A stretch of 64,000 nucleotides of DNA from positions 9,024,386 through 9,088,385 of the forward strand of contig NC_087063.1 in NCBI RefSeq assembly GCF_963678635.1. The letters run 5' to 3'. The notes under the pieces were generated by a model. The model was not told the DNA's origin, did no database searches, and saw only the letters and a program-made list of their open reading frames with translations. The position numbers were made by a program, and so were the translations under genes. The DNA comes from Symsagittifera roscoffensis. Lineage: Eukaryota > Xenacoelomorpha > Acoela > Convolutidae. Shown piece after piece: positions 49,863 through 61,730 of this stretch (position 1 is its first letter; each line of letters begins with the position of its first letter).

Positions 49863-50210
49863 CAGCGGCGTGCGCAGAAGTTTTTGTCGACTTTGTTTTG
49901 TTTTAAGTTGATCAATTTTTTTTCGAGCTCTCTGATAAGACTATAAGGATCCTATTTTGTCATAACTTTCTGCGCCGGAAAATCTTTAAAAAATTGACCG
50001 AAAAATGATTTTTTTTGTCGCGCGCTTCTTCAAATTTAGTTATAATGGCGACAAAGGCGCCTTTAGAAAAATTTTGAGGTTATACAGCCAAAAATGGTTA
50101 AGGTAAACTTATACCAAATGGGGGAGACCCTTTAAAAAAGTTGGGTAACTAGAATTGAGGGGCGGGGATGGGCGATCGCCCCCTCGTCTCCCGCCTCGGC
50201 ACGCTACTCT
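49863..50210. mobile_element. GTGCGCAG-type MITE, intergenic copy
   Basis: Left end CAGCGGCGTGCGCAGAAGTT, right end CCTCGGCACGCTACTCT. The interior shares TTTAGAAAAATTTTGAGG with the hAT family, so the two are related by sequence exchange or common origin. Confidence 0.6.
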
Positions 50211-50479
50211 GACGTTAGAAGTACTTGTTCTAGACTTTGGTATAAGTCTAGAACAATTCAAATCTGATTGGTTAATTCGAAGAGACTTTGCATCTGCAAT
50301 TTCATTTCAAGGATTTCGCCACCGCTAACTGCCTAGAGAAATAATGTAAGAAGAAAACAAAATTATGTAATCATTGCCTTTTGACTGTCCTTAAGGGACC
50401 TAATTACCTTTTTTTCACAGTTGTAGGTCTCAATACGAAAAAAAACTAAACTAGCTTGTATACAAAATACTCAATAGCA

Positions 50480-50741
50480 CTATTCAACTTGGTCTCGTGA
50501 TCGAGCGACATGTTTAATTCGGTTCTCACTGCTCTTGGACAAAATTGCTTATTTGCACGATTCGTCCAAAGTAAAAAGACCAAAATACAAGCGGAGAACC
50601 GCTGTTACACTCCAGTTTAAGAGTTGCATGCATTATTTTTTTGGCTATTTTTCTGGGCTGCGCGCACGGATCATGATGGGCCTCGAGCATCCGACCTGTC
50701 GAATGAGAAGCGGATACGTAACCACTTTACCACCGTTCCCC
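50480..50741 (-). repeat. tRNA-related SINE, copy 2
   Basis: Minus strand: GGGGAACGGTGGTAAAGTGG, GTTACGTATCCGCTTCTC (box A-like), ATGCTCGAGGCCC (box B-like), then GCCCAGAAAAATAGCC and the body with AACAGCGGTTCTCCGC. It is the best-preserved head among the copies. Confidence 0.75.
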
Positions 50742-52509
50742 AAAAAGTTGCTTCTGAAAATCATCGCATATATGATTTTTGAAACATATTGCAATAAATT
50801 TCACTCCACGATTTTGTGGGATCTGAAATTGAAAAATTATGCTCTACAAGTTGCAGAATTGCCAACTGAGAATTATGGTTTTCAAGAACGATTTTCAAGT
50901 TTATTGATTTCCGACAACTTCAATTCACGAATCATCAAATCAAATTTGGCCCATCACTACTTAGAAAGTAAACATTTTGAAGAATAAGCAAAGTGAAAAA
51001 TTTTTGATCATCCAGTTGTCAACAAAATTTTTTTTTGGATTTAAAATAAATTGGATTCACGTTTAATGCATTTATGCGGATTTTGGTTAAGATTTAGAAA
51101 GTACCTGAACTATTCGTTTTCTGTTCGCTGTTCCATGAACACGAACACGAACATAAAATTGCCATGAACACAGGCGTAACGCGCTGATTATGTTTATTCA
51201 TTTTTAAAAAAAATTTGCAGTCTTTGTTAATTTAAAATTCTGGTCTCAAAAATTTCCGGTCAATTGTTGATCAATTGTCTGACAAATGGAGAAAAACTTG
51301 TGACATTTTTGGCATTTTTGGGGTTTTTTTTGCAACAATTCTTTAAGCTTAGTGGTTTTGATTCGTTTTGATATCTGCTAGATAGTCATATTGAGGTTAT
51401 GATGTTTTGCAAAGGGTACAAAGCCCCGTTTCCCCTCTAGATAAAATTTGCTTAAAACAGTTAAGAACTATAGTTTTTTATCAAGCTAAAATAAGCGATG
51501 CTTTTTCTCTAACTCTTTTTTTATACTTTATTATAGAAATTTTAGAAAAAACCTCTATAATATATTTTTTAAGTTTTTGGCCAGAATTTTTTGCGCTGCG
51601 CGCTCATAACAACCTGTTCATATCAAGATTTTGTTGTGCATATGTGTAAAATCAATATTTGCCGGCTGATATGAACAGATAAAACAAAAAATGTTGAACG
51701 TAAATTAGCGAGAAAAAGAAATATATCAATTTGTCAGATAACTGATCGACAATCTAATTAGCACTAAAACAGAAACTATGAATCTGCAGTTAAAGCTTTC
51801 AAACTAGGGAGACGGCCGTTTTGCCAAAAATAGATAGTTTATTTGAGCTTCAAAAATGTAGAAGCTCGAAGTTAAGAAGCTTTAAGCCGCAACTCACATT
51901 TTTTGGATACAACGGGTTTTTTATATGTGTCCTTGTTATCAATAAAAATTTGGTTCAAACCTACTCAGTGATTTTGTTAGGCAATTTGTAAAAGCTCAAT
52001 GTTTCGATTTGACACTGCTTGCTAATCGCAATCCAAAAAAAAATTTGTTCAAAAGGATACATTATTGGCAACCATAAAGAAAGAGTAAGCGTTTCTTAGC
52101 TTTAAACATGTTTTTTTTGCTTTTTCCAATACAATATAAATTGTGACGGAAAAGGTATCACAATGATACACTTTTTACGTGCCTTTCTGTGATATCTGAA
52201 TACGAAAATCTTTACTAGTTTGAAACTTTTACATATCTAGTTTTCCTGGAAAGGTACCCGTAACTTTCCTACAAAGTTTCGAAAAGATTCAATAGATTAT
52301 TTTTAAAGAAAAATTTTTAAAATTGTTTGTATATCTGATAGTGGCTTTACTCTGAAAACCGGTTGAGGTTTTTCAAATCAAACTTTGTCTAGGCTGTTCC
52401 GTCACACCGAGCAGTGAACGTTTTTTATTTATCTAAGCTAGACTGTTAAACTTATTTACTTAGGGGTTTTGCCATACAGAGAAGTGAAGTTCTGTTTCGT
52501 ACTAATTTC
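50742..52509. other. Intergenic region, nothing assigned
   Basis: An open frame at 50742-50987 follows the SINE and has no family. The rest is AT-rich with no bounded repeat recognised. Confidence 0.4.
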
Positions 52510-52748
52510 AAACAAGACTGCTCGAATATCAGGGCAAAGCAGTAGGTTTTGGTAAGAGAAAATATTGAAACCCTATAATTTAGTCCAGAACATGGCCAAC
52601 TTGGCAATTTTTCAAACCCCCACTTTACAAAAAATGGGGTATAATAAATTTTGTCGAAAACTATTATTCGATCGGCGAAAATTGAATGAATAAAATAAAA
52701 CCACACCGAGCATAGTATTCCGTTTTCTTCGAAGGCCGGAACATTAAG
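52510..52748 (+). mobile_element. GTTCCGACT-family MITE, short copy
   Basis: AAACAAGACTGCTCGAATAT with GGGCAAAGCAG at the left, GAGCATAGTATTCCG and GGCCGGAACATTAA at the right. About half the usual length. Confidence 0.6.
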
Positions 52749-53089
52749 TTGTTTTGGCTCAATCGACGGGCTCTATGGACGGGCTCTCGAATATGAACAT
52801 GATGACACTTAAGAACGAAGTTTAAACATATTTTTGAAGTTACCGCCGTTTTTTTAAACAAAAAATATTAAAAACGTGCGAAAAACGTTGGCGGAATTTT
52901 GGCTTCGAATTGCGTCGAATCAAATAGAAACAAAGAAAAACTTACGAATATATCTTAGAAATGAATTTATTTGTTTTGAAGCAATAAAAAAAGTTCGCCA
53001 AGTTAAATTATTTGAAGATGGTTTCTACGAGTGATGGTAAAACCTTAACAAAATCTTTCATTCTCTTACTCATTTAGTTAGCCGAAGAT

Positions 53090-53875
53090 ATGTCCAAGGC
53101 TAGTTCAAAGAGTAAATTTAGCCGATATCGTTCCAGAAGTTGGCAGCCGGCAACCTCTAGAAGCCAATCAAAAAAGGCCAGGAAAACATCCCAGACTTCG
53201 AGCCAGTATTCGAACTTCACTAATATTATGCCCGTTAAAAGCACAAAAATGAAGAAGTTCAAATCAGCCATCAAAACTGGAGAAAACCGAAATAATCAAG
53301 AAAATAAAAGTTCGGTGGATGATGAAAATGAAGAAAATCAGAGCACATCTACGTCTTCAACGAGCAAAAGCAAAACCATGTTTCACAAACCCGAAGAATG
53401 TTGCAAAAATTTGACAAAAGTTCTCCAACACGGATTACAAAATGAACATTTAAGCATTGATGGAAGTGAAAAAAAGCTGGAAAAACTTCCCAATTACTCC
53501 GAAGAAGTTTTGCGCAAGGCCACTGACGAAAAAATGGTAACGGCAGCAAAAGTTACTTTGTCTAAATCTCAAAGCTTGGTTACTAAAAAACGGAATTATG
53601 AAGATCAAAATCAGCAAGGAAACTTTGAAGCTGTCCAAAAGAAAAAAACTTTATCGAGAAATAAGTCTTTGAAGCCACGGAGTTTTTCGATAGCGTCCGA
53701 TAGTGGAAATGAGTCACTGCAAAGACAGTTGAAGTTGGGATCCAATAGCACAAAAGGAAGTCTAATCTCCCTGAGGAACGGAACAAGTTCAAACATGCTC
53801 AACGTGACCTTGAACTCTTGGTTCAGTAGCAGTTTTAACCAAGTACCACGAACCTCGACCAGAAACCGTTTTTGA
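53090..53875 (+). CDS. Unknown Lys/Ser-rich protein
   Basis: 261 codons from ATG (MSKASSKSKFSRYRSRSWQP) to TGA, the longest intact frame of the right-hand 15 kb. It is basic at the N-terminus (RSRSW, SKKARKTS, KSTKMKKFK), then acidic and Ser-rich (DDENEENQSTSTSSTSKSK), with a short helical middle (CCKNLTKVLQHGLQNE). It is probably disordered and possibly nuclear. CTCATTTAG at 53070-53078 could be an acceptor of a 5' UTR intron. The C-terminal half recurs as a decayed copy at 56700-57066. No family is recognised. It could also be a transposon gene. Confidence 0.55.
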   Translation: MSKASSKSKFSRYRSRSWQPATSRSQSKKARKTSQTSSQYSNFTNIMPVKSTKMKKFKSAIKTGENRNNQENKSSVDDENEENQSTSTSSTSKSKTMFHKPEECCKNLTKVLQHGLQNEHLSIDGSEKKLEKLPNYSEEVLRKATDEKMVTAAKVTLSKSQSLVTKKRNYEDQNQQGNFEAVQKKKTLSRNKSLKPRSFSIASDSGNESLQRQLKLGSNSTKGSLISLRNGTSSNMLNVTLNSWFSSSFNQVPRTSTRNRF

Positions 53876-56690
53876 TTTGAAAAGTTTTATTTTAAGTAAT
53901 TGTTTTTTTTAAGTTTCCTAAGATAATTTTCATTCGAAATATGGCTGAAAACTTTCCTTGACATGTCCCAGCAAACCGGAGTCGAGAAGTTTAACTGATA
54001 CTTCGACCATCTCAGAGTTTAAGAGTTCGTTATGTGTATCGACCGTATGCACCGAAGCTGAGTACGATTTGAGCGCCTCCTCTAAAACATAGGGTGCTTT
54101 TCAACCGCGGAAGCCATATCATAACTCAAAACTTTACAGGAACCCCCCTCAAATTACATTTTGTAGGAATGACGAAAGTGTTTCGTCGAGCCTTATTGTC
54201 CTTCTTTAAATATTTTTTATCTTCAAAAAACAAGAAAAATGTTAGTTTTTAGCGCAGTGAAAGATAAATTTAAGTTTCAACCGTGCTCAAAAGATTTTGA
54301 GCATGCTTCTTCATTTGTTCTTTTTCCTACCATTCTTTCTCCACTCTTTTCCATCCAATTTTATGACTCCACTATAGTTTTTGGACAAACAGTGACGCTC
54401 AAATTGGAATAGAATTTCAAACCCCAGCGCCACCCAACGTTTTGTTTCCGATCATAGAAAATGGGGAGGAACTAAGTATTCGAGTGTGTTTTAGTTGTTT
54501 CTTTTTTTTCCACGCAAAATAAAGTACTACAAATATTGGAAAAGGTCGAGTGATGTATAATTCTAATTCGTGATCCGATTGACAATAAAAAAAGTTTCAA
54601 AAAACTTCCCAGTGTCGGGAAAACAGATCTGAACAGTTTAAAACTTTAAAAATTTTGTTTTTAGGCTTCTCGGCTCACAAAACTTTTTTTGACCACGGAG
54701 AAATCTTTCAGATGTTTCATTCGGCGCTTGATTGGAAACAAAAAATTTAAAAAAAAAAACTTAAAATATTGTACAAAAAAATAAGAAAATTTATGCGAAA
54801 AAAGTTTTCCATTTTTTATTTGGCATTTTTTCAGGAAAAAGTTTTGTCGATTTTGCTAATTCAAAGTTCTACGCATCTCAATAGTTCTTCTATCACAGCA
54901 AGATTTAAAAACAGCACTAATTAGAAGAAAAGGATAAAAAACAAAACAAAGCATCCGGCTGTTATTGTTTCACGTTTGATTAAACTTGGCAAAAAAGAGC
55001 AGGCTATAGTCAAAGGCAGCATGTTAAATTCAGTTTTTTTTCTCAATGATCAGTTTCTCTCCACTTCCGCATTTCATATCATTCGAATGCTAACTTTGCT
55101 GGAATATGATCATTATTGCACTTTGTTATAGGGTTAATTAGTACATTAGGATCGGAAGAATTGTTACGTTATTTCTTAAGTCCTTTGTTTTTAAATTTTG
55201 TTTTAAAAACTTAGGACTTTTTATCTAGAAAGAAAAGTAAAAACTTACGCACTCTTCACCTCCTCGACGAGACCAGTTGTTGTGCCCCTATATGCAAGGA
55301 AAAAAGTAGCAGAGCCGAAAACAAATATATAAAAAAGAAATTTGCGCATCCCTCAAGCTTGTTCCATTAAATACATGTCTCTACTATAGTTTTTTGGATG
55401 AACAATGATGCTCAATTTGACATATAGGCAATGCAGAGCTTCGAATCACTCGAAAACATGCAAAGCGTTGAGAAAAATTAAAATTAAGAAAAATAAACTT
55501 TTGTATATCTCGATAGAAGTTTATTTCAGGCCAGTAATTGCCAATAAATTGAAAACTGAATCAACAAAAAGAAAGAAATCCGGCCATTTTTGAGCAGAGA
55601 CAAGTTGATTTCATAAAGAAGTTTTACAGGGTTAAGTCTCACCAAAGACTAGAAGGAACAACACTAGCACTTTCAACTAAAAATGATGTTCCTTACAGCA
55701 CAATAAAAGAAAAGTCAGTGGTGTGGCAACTGAGCCAACAGTTTTTGAGCAGACACCTATTGATACGGAAAACAGAAAAAAAAAGATATTAAAAAAATTG
55801 AATAGTTTCAAGTCAACCTCCCTGAGCCTACAAAGAACAACACTTGCACTTGCATTGAAAGCTGCTTACAGCAAAAACCCGACCTAAATGGCCCGTCCAA
55901 AAATTGAATTACAAAACTGATGGCACAAAGGCGACAGCGTTAACTCTAGGCCAATTGGGAAGGAATCTGGAGTTTTTGATGGTTGAGGAAAAGTTGAAGA
56001 ACATTTAAAATATGTAAGAAAATTGTTTACCCAACAAAATCTTGTTCTTGATTTCAAAAAATTTGCTCTCGCAAGTCTATTAAAACCTAGTTTTGTCAAA
56101 AAAGATTTTCTACCCTCGAAGCAATGCAATATAAGTTCCTTATGACATAAAGTATAAGCTGATACTATTTGTCAATTTACAAACTTTCACCAAAAGTAAA
56201 AAAAAACCAGAGTCAAAACAAAATCCATGTCAAACAAAAAACCAAAAAAACAGCAAGAAAAAAAAACAGTTTTTTTTTATAGAAAGTTGGAAATGAACCT
56301 ACAAAAATCAGGCCAAAAATCCAATTCCGAAAAAAAAAATTTTTTTCACGAATTTAATTTGAATACCAACTAACACCGGAAAGGAACTGCACTGTTCGCT
56401 ACCTAATTGAGGGTAATTTTATGTGAATAGTCAAGAAACTGAGCCTGTCTTAAATTTGCCCTTCCTACACAATTGATCTTTTTGTGCCTAAAGTCATTAA
56501 GGAAAAAGAGTTTAGTAGCCGATTGCAAAACCCTGTTTATCGCACAGGTGAATCGACTTTAAGTCCCCACAGGCTTCCCAGCTTTTTATTGTTGTTGGAG
56601 CCAAGCTTAAAAGAGAAGGCGAAACTGATGACAGCTGTTATCTTGAAATGACAGCTGTTATCTTCATGACAGCTGGTATCGTGCTCCGAT
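53400..56690 (+). repeat. Tandem unit A
   Basis: From within the Lys/Ser-rich ORF to about 56690, matched by unit B with an offset of 3,210-3,257. It ends with three ATGACAGCTG words (56627-56670). It contains a SINE-body-like GACCAGTTGTTGTGCCCC at about 55272. Confidence 0.8.
56627..56684. repeat. Three CAGCTG-containing short repeats
   Basis: ATGACAGCTG occurs three times within 50 bases, followed by TTATCTT, TTATCTT and GTATC. Each holds an E-box palindrome CAGCTG. One similar word ends unit C. Confidence 0.6.
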
Positions 56691-59600
56691 AGGTAAAAAA
56701 TGCGCTAGAAAACTTCCCAATTACTTGGAAGAAACTTTGCACAAAGCCACTGACGAAAAAATGGTAACGGCAGAAAAAATATGCTTGTCTAAATCTGAAA
56801 ACTAGGCCAGTAAAAAGTGGAATTTTGAAGATCAAAACCAGCAAGAAACTTTTAAGATCTCCAAACGAAACGTTTTTTATCGAGAAATAATTATTTGAAG
56901 CCACGAATTTTTTTCGATAGCATCCGATAGTGGGATTAAGTCACTGCAAAGACAGAAGAAATTGGGATCAAACCGCACAGGAGGAAGTCTAATCTCCCTA
57001 AGAATTCTTGACCTTGAATTTTTGGTTCAGTAGCAGTTTTAACCAAATACCACGAACCTAGACCAGAAACCGTTAATGATTTGAAAAGTTTTATTTTAAA
57101 TAATTGGTTTTTTGAGTTTCCCAAGATAGTTTTCATTCAAAACATGGCTAAAAACTTTTCTTGATGGGTCCTTTGAGAAACTTAGTTGAGAAGTTTAATT
57201 GATACTTCGACTATCTCAGAGTTTAAGAGTTCATTATGTGCATCGACCGTATGCGCCGAAGCTGGGTACGATTTGTCCGCCTCCTCTAAAACCGAGGGTG
57301 TTTTTCAACCGCGGAAGCCATAAGATAACTCAAAACTTTACAGGAACCCCCCTCAAATTTTATTTTGTAGGAATGACGAAAGTGTTTCGTCGAGCATTAT
57401 TGTCCTTCTTTTAATATTTTTTATCTTCAAAAAACAAGAAAAAATGTTAGTTTTTAGCGCAATGAAAGATAAATTTAAGTTTCAACCGCACTCAAAAGAT
57501 TTTGAGCATGATTCTTCATTTGTTCTTCTTCCTGCCATTCTTTGTTCACTCTTCTTTCATCCAAACTTATGACTCCACTATAGTTTTTGGACAAACAGTG
57601 ACGCTCAAATTGGAATAGAACTTCAAACCCCAGCACCACCCAATGTTTTGTGATTCGATCATTGAAAATGGGGAGGAACTAAGTATTCGAGTGTGTTTTA
57701 GTAATTAATTTTTTTCCACGCAAAATAATGTACTACAAATAAATAATGGAAACGGTCGAGGGATGTATAATTTTAATTCGTGATTCGATTGACAAAAAAA
57801 AAAATTTCAAAAAAATTCCAGTGTCGGGAAAACAGATCTGAACAGTTAAAAACTTTAAAAGTTTTCATTTTTAGGCTTCTCGGCTCACAAAACTTTTTTT
57901 TACCACGGAGAAATCTTTCAGATGTTTCATTCGACGTTTGATTGGAAACAAAAATTTCTCAAAAAAAAACTTAAAATATTGTACAAAAAAATAAGAAAAT
58001 TTATGCGAAAAAAATTTTCCATTTTTTATTTGGCATTTTTTCAGGAAAAAGTGATGTCGATTTTGCTAATTCAAAGTTCTACGCATCTCAATAGTTCTTC
58101 TATCACAGCAAGATTTAAAAACAGCACTAATTAGAAGAAAAGAAAAACACAAAACTTTTTAAAAATTTTCCATGAATATGTGCGAGACATTCTGTGCTGC
58201 TTGCACAGCATCCGGCTGTTATTGTTTCACGTTTGATTATATTTGGCAAAAAAGAGCAGGCTATATTCAAAGGCAGCATGTTAAATTCAATTTTTTTTCT
58301 CAATGATCAGTTTTTCTCCACTTCCGCATTTCATATCATTTGAATGCTAACTTTGCTGGAATATGATCATTATTGCACTTTGTTATAGGGTTAATTAGTA
58401 CATTAGGATCGGAAGAATTGTTACGTTATTTCTTAAGTCCTTTGTTTTTAAATTTTGTTTTAAAAACTTAGGACTTTTTATCTAGAAAGAAAAGTAAAAA
58501 CTTACGCACTCTTCACCTCCTCGACGAGACCAGTTGTTGTGCCCCTATATGCAAGGAAAAAAGTAGCAGAGCCGAAAACAAATATATAAAAAAGAAATTT
58601 GCGCATCCCTCAAGCTTGTTCCATTAAATACATGTCTCTACTATAGTTTTTTGGATGAACAATGATGCTCAATTTGACATATAGGCAATGCAGAGCTTCG
58701 AATCACTCGAAAACATGCAAAGCGTTGAGAAAAATTAAAATTAAGAAAAATAAATTTTTGTATGTCTCGATAGAAGTTTATTCCAGGCCAGTAATTGCCA
58801 ATAATTTGAAAACTGAATCAACAAAAAAGAAGAAATCCGGCAATTTTTGAGCAGAGACAAGTTGAATTCATAAAGAAGTTTTACAGGGTTAAGTCTCACC
58901 AAAGACTAGAAGGAACAACACTAGCACTTTCAACTACAAATGAAGTTCCTTACAGCACAGGAAAAGAAAAGTCAGTGGTGTGGTAACTGAGCCAACAGTT
59001 TTTTTTAGCAGACACCTATTGATACGAAAACCAGAAAAAAAAAGATTTTAAAAAAATTGAATAGTTTGAAGTCAACCTCCCTGAACCTACAAAGAACAAC
59101 ACTTGAACTTGCATTGAAAGTTGCTTACAGGAAAAACCCGACTTGTAATGGCCCGGCCAAAAATTGAATCCCAAAACTGATGGCACAAAGGCGACAGCGT
59201 TAACTCTAGGCCAATTGGGAAGGAATCTGGAGTTTTTGATGGTTGAGGAAAAGTTGAAGAACATTTAAAATATGTAAGAAAATTGTTTACCCAACAAAAT
59301 CTTGTTCTTGATTTCAAAACACTTGCTCTCGCAAGTCTATTAAAACCTGGTTTTGTCAAAAAAGATTTTCTACCCTCGAAGCAATGCAATATAAGTTCCT
59401 TATGACATAAAGTATAAGCTGAAACTATTTGTCAATTTACAAACTTTCACCAAAAGTAAAAAAAACCAGAGTCAAAACAAAATCCATGCCACACAAAAAA
59501 CCAAAAAAAACAGCAAGAAAAAAAAAAACAGTTTTTTTTATAGAAAGTTGGAAATGAACCTACAAAAATCAGGCCAAAAACCTCAATTCCGAAAAAAAAA

Positions 59601-59795
59601 TTTTTTCACGAATTTAATTTGAATACGAACTAACACCGGAAAGGAGCTGCACTGTTCGCTACCTAATTGAGGGTAATTTTATGTGAATAGTCAAGAAATT
59701 GAGCCTGTCCGAAATTTGCCCTCCCTACACAATTGATCTTTCTGTGCCTAAAGTCATTAAGGAAAAAAAGTTTAGTAGCCGATTGCAAAACCCTG
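56691..59795 (+). repeat. Tandem unit B
   Basis: Matches unit A. Identity is very high between about 58240 and 59795 (against 54985-56530) and clearly lower at the start. A roughly 47-base segment (58141-58200, with ATTCTGTGCTGCTTGCACAG) is missing from unit A. It ends inside GCAAAACCCTG, where unit C begins. Confidence 0.8.
56700..57080 (+). pseudogene. Decayed copy of the Lys/Ser-rich ORF
   Basis: Matches codons from about 53476 to the stop of the 53090 ORF, with several stops and indels. CACTGACGAAAAAATGGTAA and AGCAGTTTTAACCAA are shared. The N-terminal half is absent. Confidence 0.75.
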
Positions 59796-61425
59796 TGTCG
59801 GGAAAAACTGATCTGAATAGCTCAAAACTTAGACTAATTTTCAGCGAGTAACGCGATCGGGTAATATTCGTTGTACGGAAATTTTGTTTTTTCGGTTTTT
59901 AGGCTCATAAAATTGACTTTACCACAAAAAAAATCTTGGATCTTTTATTCGGCGCTTGATTGGAAATCAAATCCTTAGAAAATCAAAAATTAAATTATTG
60001 TACAAAAAAATAAGAAATTTTAGGAGAAAAAAATTTCCATTTTTTATTTGACATTTTTTGGCAAAAATATTGTCGATTTTGCCTAATTGATTACTATTTT
60101 ACACTTTTGAATAGGTCTCCTATCACAGCATGCTTTAAAAACCGCCCTGATTAGTAGATAAGAATAAAAACAAATTCTAGATTTCTTCTATGAATATGGT
60201 CGAGACATTCTGTGCTGCTTGTGCAGCATCCGGCTATTCTTGTTTCACATTTGCTTATGCTTGGCAAAAAGAGCAAGCTATAGTCAAAGGCAGCTGTTTG
60301 GTTTAAATTTCTCACAATAATCATTTTTTCTCCACTTCCTCATTTCATATCATTTGACTTCTACTTTTGCCGGAGTATGTTCTTTGTTGCATTTTGTTAT
60401 AGTGTTAGTTAGTACATTAGGATCGGAAAAAAAGTTACGTTATTGCCTATGTCATGGCTTAAAAAACTTTGTTTTAAAAACCTAGAACGTTTTATCTAGA
60501 AACGAAAGGAAAAACATACACGCTCTTCACCTTCTCGATGAGACCCGTTGTTGTGCCCTGGGTTAAAATTTATATGCAATTTTTCCATATGCAAGGAAAA
60601 AATAGCAGAGCGGAAATCAAATATATAAAAAAGAAATTTGCGCATCCTTCAAGCTTATTCCATTCAAATACATGTCTCCTCTATAGTTTAATTTTTTTGT
60701 ATGTCTCGATAGAAGTTCATTCTAGGCCAGTAATTGCCATAAATTTGAAAACTGATTTAACAAAAGAACAGAAAGGAAAAAATCCGGCCATTTTCGAGCA
60801 GAGACAAGTTGACTTCAAATGAAGAAGAATTGAAGAAAAATAATTTTTTGTAACAAAAATTGTTTACCCAACAAAGTGTTGTTCTTGATTTTAAAAAATT
60901 TGCACTCGCAAGTCTAAAAAACCTAAAATATAAGCTGAAAGTATTTATCAATTTAATCGAAAAACAACTATTTGTCAACATACAAACTTTCACCAAAAGT
61001 CGAAACAAAGCCATGCCAAATGAGAAACCAAAAAAAACAGTAACAAAAAAACAAATTTTATATAAAAGTTGGAAATGAACTTACAAAATTCAGGCCGAAA
61101 ACTTCAATTAAGAAAAAAAATCTTTTTTCAAGAATTTATTTTGAATACAAATTAACACGGGAAAGGAACTGGACTGTTCGCTACCTAAATTAGGGTGATT
61201 TCATGTACATAGTCAGGAATATGAGCATGTCTGAGATTTGCCATTCCTACACAAAGGATCATTCTGTGTCTAAAGTTATTTAGAAAAAAAGTCTATTAGC
61301 CGATTGCAAAAGCATGTTTATCGCAAAGGTAAATCGACTTTAAATCCCCACAGCCTTCCCAGCTTTTTTTATTTTTGCTTGTGCCAAGTAGAAAGGAGAA
61401 AACAGATTGGATGACAGCTGTTGAG
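59796..61425 (+). repeat. Tandem unit C, diverged and shortened
   Basis: Begins at TGTCGGGAAAAACTGATCTG, which corresponds to 54612 in A and 57821 in B, and runs to the GATGACAGCTGTT end at about 61410-61423. It lacks the ORF and two internal segments. It is the most diverged of the three units. Confidence 0.7.
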
Positions 61426-61549
61426 TTAATCTTTTTGTGTCCAATTCCTTATAAAAAATATTGTTAAAATTATTAAATTATTTAAAAAAAAAACAACGTT
61501 TTTACCAAGAAATATACATCTACACGGGACCGGGTTTACATACATGCAG

Positions 61550-61730
61550 TTCAGTTCCTCACAGAGAACCGATGATGTTCCACTGGTTAGGAATTATTTG
61601 CTTTTTTTTAGCTTAACTTCTCGTGATATTGTTTCCTCACCCGCAAATAAAAAGCACGGAATAAGTGGGCCTCGACAGCCGATATTTCGACTGATAGGCA
61701 CAGATGTAATCACCTCACCACCGTTCATCT
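61550..61730 (-). repeat. tRNA-related SINE, copy 3
   Basis: Minus-strand head GAACGGTGGTGAGGTGATTA with CTGTCGAGGCCC matches copy 2. The body is short and T-rich. It explains the open frame seen on the other strand. Confidence 0.65.

Noticed and set aside
50535-50987. 150-codon plus-strand ORF
   Set aside because: The first part is the reverse of a SINE. The remainder has no family and no splice or promoter support.
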